From Chryseobacterium sp. JV274 (GTDB taxonomy: Bacteria > Bacteroidota > Bacteroidia > Flavobacteriales > Weeksellaceae): a DNA stretch of 64,000 nucleotides. Within the stretch, counting starts at the first letter, position 1. Every line of letters begins with the position of its first letter. The notes beneath the pieces were generated by a model. The model ran no database searches. It was not told the DNA's origin and saw only the letters and a program-made list of their open reading frames with translations. Made by a program: the position numbers and the translations under genes. Of this stretch, positions 61,296 to 64,000 are shown piece by piece. Location of the stretch: NCBI RefSeq assembly GCF_903969135.1, contig NZ_LR824569.1, forward strand, positions 1,860,001-1,924,000, read 5' to 3'.

Positions 61296-61859
61296 TTATT
61301 TCACTCTTTCTAAGTAGCTACCGTCTTCAGTGCTTACTTTAATTCTGTCTCCTGGCTCAATGAACAAAGGAACCATTACTCTTGCTCCTGTTTCAACGAT
61401 TGCGTTTTTAAGAGCGTTAGTTGCCGTGTTTCCTTTTACACCCGGATCAGCTTCGATAACATCCAGATATACTGACTGTGGAAGTTCTGCAGAAAGCGGA
61501 GTTTCATCAGCTTCTTTCAAAATGATTGTTACTTCTTCCCCTGCTTTCATCAAGTTTGAGTTTTCAATCATTTCTTTATTTAAATATAACTGAGAAAAAT
61601 CATCGTTATTCATGAAGTGGAATCCGTTCTCGTCATCATAAAGATATTGGAACTTTCTTGTGATTACTTTTACTTCATCAATTTTGTGACCAGCAGAGAA
61701 TGTATTGTCTAATACTTTTCCGTTTGTCACAGATTTTAGTTTTGTTCTTACGAAAGCAGGACCTTTCCCTGGTTTTACGTGAAGAAACTCGATTACTTTA
61801 AAAATATCGTTGCTAAATTCGATGCAAAGACCTTTTCTGATATCGTTACTTGTTGCCAT
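61296..61859 (-). CDS. efp: Translation elongation factor P
   Basis: 187 residues. KOW-like N domain with the tip loop FLHVKPGKGPAFVRTKLK, in which Lys32 is the modification position, then two OB domains (DDENGFHFMNNDDFSQLYLN, AELPQSVYLDVIEADPGVKG) and the closing IEPGDRIKVSTEDGSYLERV. It rescues ribosomes stalled at polyproline stretches. It lies between the LpxD-like gene and a small secreted protein gene; spacing of 15 bases to the latter suggests co-transcription. Confidence 0.97.
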   Translation of the reverse strand: MATSNDIRKGLCIEFSNDIFKVIEFLHVKPGKGPAFVRTKLKSVTNGKVLDNTFSAGHKIDEVKVITRKFQYLYDDENGFHFMNNDDFSQLYLNKEMIENSNLMKAGEEVTIILKEADETPLSAELPQSVYLDVIEADPGVKGNTATNALKNAIVETGARVMVPLFIEPGDRIKVSTEDGSYLERVK

Positions 61860-61874
61860 TAATTATATAAATAT

Positions 61875-62210
61875 TTATTTTCTTTTTTTAATTTCGATAC
61901 CTTGTCCTTGAGGCATCATTCTGTTAAATGTATTATTATTGAATGCATTCACATTATTATTTAATCTGTTTACATTCATCTGAACATCAGATTTATACTG
62001 ATCAGTTGTTCCTAATATTGAACTTCTGATACTTTTCTGTTTCAGAATACCATTTAAGTTATTCTTGGCAATACTATCATTAGATTCTCCGGAAAGTTTT
62101 CTTTCTATGGTAAAAGGCTTTTCTTTTTTCCCAGTTGCAGACTTTTCCGTTTGCTGACCAAACAAAAAAGAAGTTGCAGAAAGCGCAATAAGTACGATTA
62201 AACTTTTCAT
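61875..62210 (-). CDS. Small secreted protein of unknown function
   Basis: 111 residues. A signal peptide (MKSLIVLIALSATSFLFGQ) leads into a polar, basic, low-complexity region rich in Asn, Lys and Ser (VNRLNNNVNAFNNNTFNRMM). I recognise no domain. It lies between lpxA and efp, 20 bases after lpxA and 15 before efp, all on one strand. A link to envelope work is suggested by position only. Confidence 0.72.
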   Translation of the reverse strand: MKSLIVLIALSATSFLFGQQTEKSATGKKEKPFTIERKLSGESNDSIAKNNLNGILKQKSIRSSILGTTDQYKSDVQMNVNRLNNNVNAFNNNTFNRMMPQGQGIEIKKRK

Positions 62211-62230
62211 TGTCTGATAGTATTTATAAA

Positions 62231-63025
62231 TTAATCTCTATCCTTTCCGGTACCATATCCTTTTACGATACCTCTAGGTGAGTTTTGAATAAACTGTAAA
62301 ATTTCATCTCTTTCAGCCGTTGGAAGCATTTCTTTTTCAATATAGGCTAACGCTTGAGAAACATTCATCTTCATTTGGAAAATAGCTCTGTAGATTTTTT
62401 GAATTTCAAAGATTTTCTCATTAGAAAACCCTCTTCTTCTTAATCCAACAGAGTTGATTCCTGCATAAGAAATTGGATCTCTTGCTACTTTTACATAAGG
62501 TGGAATATCTTTTCTAATTAAAGATCCTCCTGAAATCATAGTATGTTTCCCGATTTTACCAAACTGCTGAACAGCAGATAAACCTCCCATTACGGTAAAG
62601 TCACCAATTTCCACATGTCCCGCAATACCGCAACCATTTGCAATAATCACATTATCTCCTATAATACAGTCATGAGCAACGTGTGAAGTTGCCATGATCA
62701 GGCAGTGACTTCCTACTTTGGTGTATCCTAATGCTTTGGTTCCTCTGTTTATGGTGACACATTCCCTTAAAGTAGTGTTATCTCCAATGATTGTTTGTGT
62801 ATCTTCACCATCGAACTTCAAGTCCTGAGGGATTGCAGAGATTACAGTTCCGGGAAAGATTTTACAGTCTTTTCCGATTCTTGCACCTTCCATAATGGTA
62901 ACATTGGGACCAATCCACGTTCCTTCTCCAATTTCTACGTCCCCTGCAATTGTAGTAAATGGTTCTACGATTACATTTTTGCTGATTTTCGCGCGTTTAT
63001 CTACGGCTGCTAATTGATGAATCAT
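62231..63025 (-). CDS. lpxA: UDP-N-acetylglucosamine acyltransferase
   Basis: 264 residues, close to the E. coli 262. Left-handed beta-helix of hexapeptide repeats ([60 protein letters not shown]). MATSHVAHDCIIGDNVIIAN carries the catalytic His. ISGGSLIRKDIPPYVKVARD leads to the C-terminal helical domain. It acylates UDP-GlcNAc at the 3-position in lipid A synthesis. The stop of lpxC/fabZ and this start adjoin directly, so the two are one transcription unit. Confidence 0.96.
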   Translation of the reverse strand: MIHQLAAVDKRAKISKNVIVEPFTTIAGDVEIGEGTWIGPNVTIMEGARIGKDCKIFPGTVISAIPQDLKFDGEDTQTIIGDNTTLRECVTINRGTKALGYTKVGSHCLIMATSHVAHDCIIGDNVIIANGCGIAGHVEIGDFTVMGGLSAVQQFGKIGKHTMISGGSLIRKDIPPYVKVARDPISYAGINSVGLRRRGFSNEKIFEIQKIYRAIFQMKMNVSQALAYIEKEMLPTAERDEILQFIQNSPRGIVKGYGTGKDRD

Positions 63026-64000
63026 TTAATCAACTTTATTTTTTGCAACTTGAGCCATAAGCTCTGCTTCTACTGCTACTGTATCTCCTACGTATCCATA
63101 CCCCTGCATATGAACAATTCCTCTTCTGATAGGCTCTATCAATTCAATTTTGAATATAAGCGTATCTCCAGGAATTACTTTTCTCTTGAATTTCACCTTA
63201 TCAATTTTGATGAAATAAGTAGAATAGTTCTCAGGATCCGGAACGCTGGCCAGTACCAGGATACCTCCTGTCTGTGCTAGAGCTTCTACCTGAAGTACTC
63301 CAGGCATTACAGGTTCTTTCGGGAAGTGTCCAACGAAGAATGGTTCGTTCATTGTTACATTTTTCAACCCTACTACGTGAGAGTCTGAAAGTTCAAGAAC
63401 TTTATCAATCAATAAGAACGGGGGTCTGTGAGGCATAAGCTTCATAATTCCGTTGATATCGAATACTGGTTCTTTTGTCAGGTCAAAATCCGGAACGTTT
63501 TTCTTTTTCTGCAATTTCCACTGGCGGTTTAGTTTTTTCGCAAACTGGGTATTCACAAAGTGTCCCGGTTTGTTGGCAATAACTTTACCTTTTATTTTTA
63601 CTCCTGCTAAAGCCAGGTCACCAATTACATCTAATAATTTGTGTCTTGCGGCTTCGTTAGGATAGTTTAAATTAAGATTGTCAAGAATACCGTTTGGTCT
63701 GATAGATACATTATCTTTTCCAAAGGCTTTCTTTAGTTTTTCTGTCGTTTCAGGAGTAAGATCTTTGTCTACATATACAATCGCATTGGAAATATCTCCA
63801 CCTTTGATCAAACCGTGATCTAAAAGCATTTCCAATTCATGCAGGAAGCTGAATGTTCTTGCTGATGAGATCTCGTCTTTAAATTCTGAAATATTTTTAA
63901 GAGTAGCATTCTGAGTACCTAATACTTTAGTCCCAAAATCTACCATTGTCGTTACTTCGTAAGTATCTGAAGGAATGATTGTGATTTCCGAACCAGTAGC
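63026..64000 (-). CDS. lpxC/fabZ: Bifunctional LpxC deacetylase / FabZ dehydratase, C-terminal part
   Basis: The gene enters from the right edge: 324 codons are seen and the frame remains open to base 64000. The first part is the C-terminal half of LpxC (DFGTKVLGTQNATL, LEMLLDHGLIKGGDISNAIV, HKLLDVIGDLALAGVKIKGK, with zinc and catalytic residues D and H in HKLLDVIGDLAL and KPGHFVNTQF). A linker leads to FabZ (MKLMPHRPPFLLIDKVLELS with the catalytic His, and FVGHFPKEPVMPGVLQVEAL). The fusion is typical for Bacteroidota and couples lipid A deacetylation with fatty-acid dehydration. It directly adjoins lpxA. Confidence 0.95.
   Translation of the reverse strand, partial: ATGSEITIIPSDTYEVTTMVDFGTKVLGTQNATLKNISEFKDEISSARTFSFLHELEMLLDHGLIKGGDISNAIVYVDKDLTPETTEKLKKAFGKDNVSIRPNGILDNLNLNYPNEAARHKLLDVIGDLALAGVKIKGKVIANKPGHFVNTQFAKKLNRQWKLQKKKNVPDFDLTKEPVFDINGIMKLMPHRPPFLLIDKVLELSDSHVVGLKNVTMNEPFFVGHFPKEPVMPGVLQVEALAQTGGILVLASVPDPENYSTYFIKIDKVKFKRKVIPGDTLIFKIELIEPIRRGIVHMQGYGYVGDTVAVEAELMAQVAKNKVD

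Noticed and set aside
1..64000. Search for CRISPR arrays, rRNA, tRNA, riboswitches and prophage or IS genes
   Set aside because: No regularly spaced direct repeats of CRISPR type, no rRNA or cloverleaf-like sequence, no THI-box or cobalamin-riboswitch sequence upstream of thiN or the adenosyltransferase, and no transposase or phage genes were recognised by eye.

Overview
The window looks like chromosomal DNA of a Chryseobacterium-type flavobacterium (Weeksellaceae, Bacteroidota). This is inferred from several things seen in the sequence: low G+C; C-terminal type IX secretion (T9SS) sorting domains; several TonB-dependent and beta-barrel outer-membrane proteins; the fused LpxC/FabZ gene; promoter elements of the form TTG-N-TAnnTTTG; and a short double-glycine-leader peptide of the kind common in Chryseobacterium. 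I see no phage, insertion sequence, CRISPR array, rRNA or tRNA. Most of the window is ordinary core genome. Accessory character is confined to small intergenic repeats, a few solitary outer-membrane genes and one broken gene.

Layout. 1-4326 (minus): an outer-membrane trio of TonB-dependent receptor, DUF4876 lipoprotein and a secreted protein cut by the window edge. 4496-5393: a divergent DUF3291/HxlR pair. 5567-8634 (minus): dnaK with its terminator, followed by an erythromycin-esterase-like gene that has lost its 5' end. 8787-10019: a secreted M43 metalloprotease. 10262-13215: the polyphosphate pair ppk1/ppx. 13216-13559: a repeat-rich spacer. 13560-18108: a nucleotide-sugar-epimerase-like protein, a tiny membrane peptide, a large T9SS-secreted beta-propeller protein and a DUF3060 protein. 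18209-22464 (minus): NifU-like and Mrp Fe-S carriers, then a membrane protein and a membrane-bound metallophosphoesterase.

22692-36640: a hypothetical protein, two outer-membrane beta-barrel receptors, a GH92 alpha-mannosidase, a PhyH-family dioxygenase with a dicarboxylate symporter, a BON/SH3 pair and a CocE-type hydrolase. 36787-38581 (minus): AlkB and an Ada-like methyltransferase for DNA alkylation repair. 38651-41949: agmatinase and arginine decarboxylase (arginine to putrescine) around a HAD phosphatase. 42072-46887 (minus): a tyrosine phosphatase, thiamine pyrophosphokinase, a cobalamin adenosyltransferase and a TonB receptor bracketed by related direct repeats.

47199-54630: a lipoprotein, DinB/YafY, Crp/AhpD-like, an ABC exporter, an LptB with an unusual C-terminal extension, a TM2 protein and an unlisted 48-residue GG-leader peptide. 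54776-64000: hemB, a small T9SS cargo protein, a Nat-type ABC exporter, a porin-like protein, and the sucD-lpxD2-efp-hypothetical-lpxA-lpxC/fabZ cluster.

The most unusual signals are: (i) a roughly 65-bp, two-hairpin dispersed repeat present four times; (ii) other inverted-repeat elements in intergenic DNA; (iii) the four-cysteine GG-leader peptide at 54484-54630; (iv) the extended LptB; and (v) the 5'-truncated esterase fused to the dnaK terminator. No large undescribed multi-gene system is evident.
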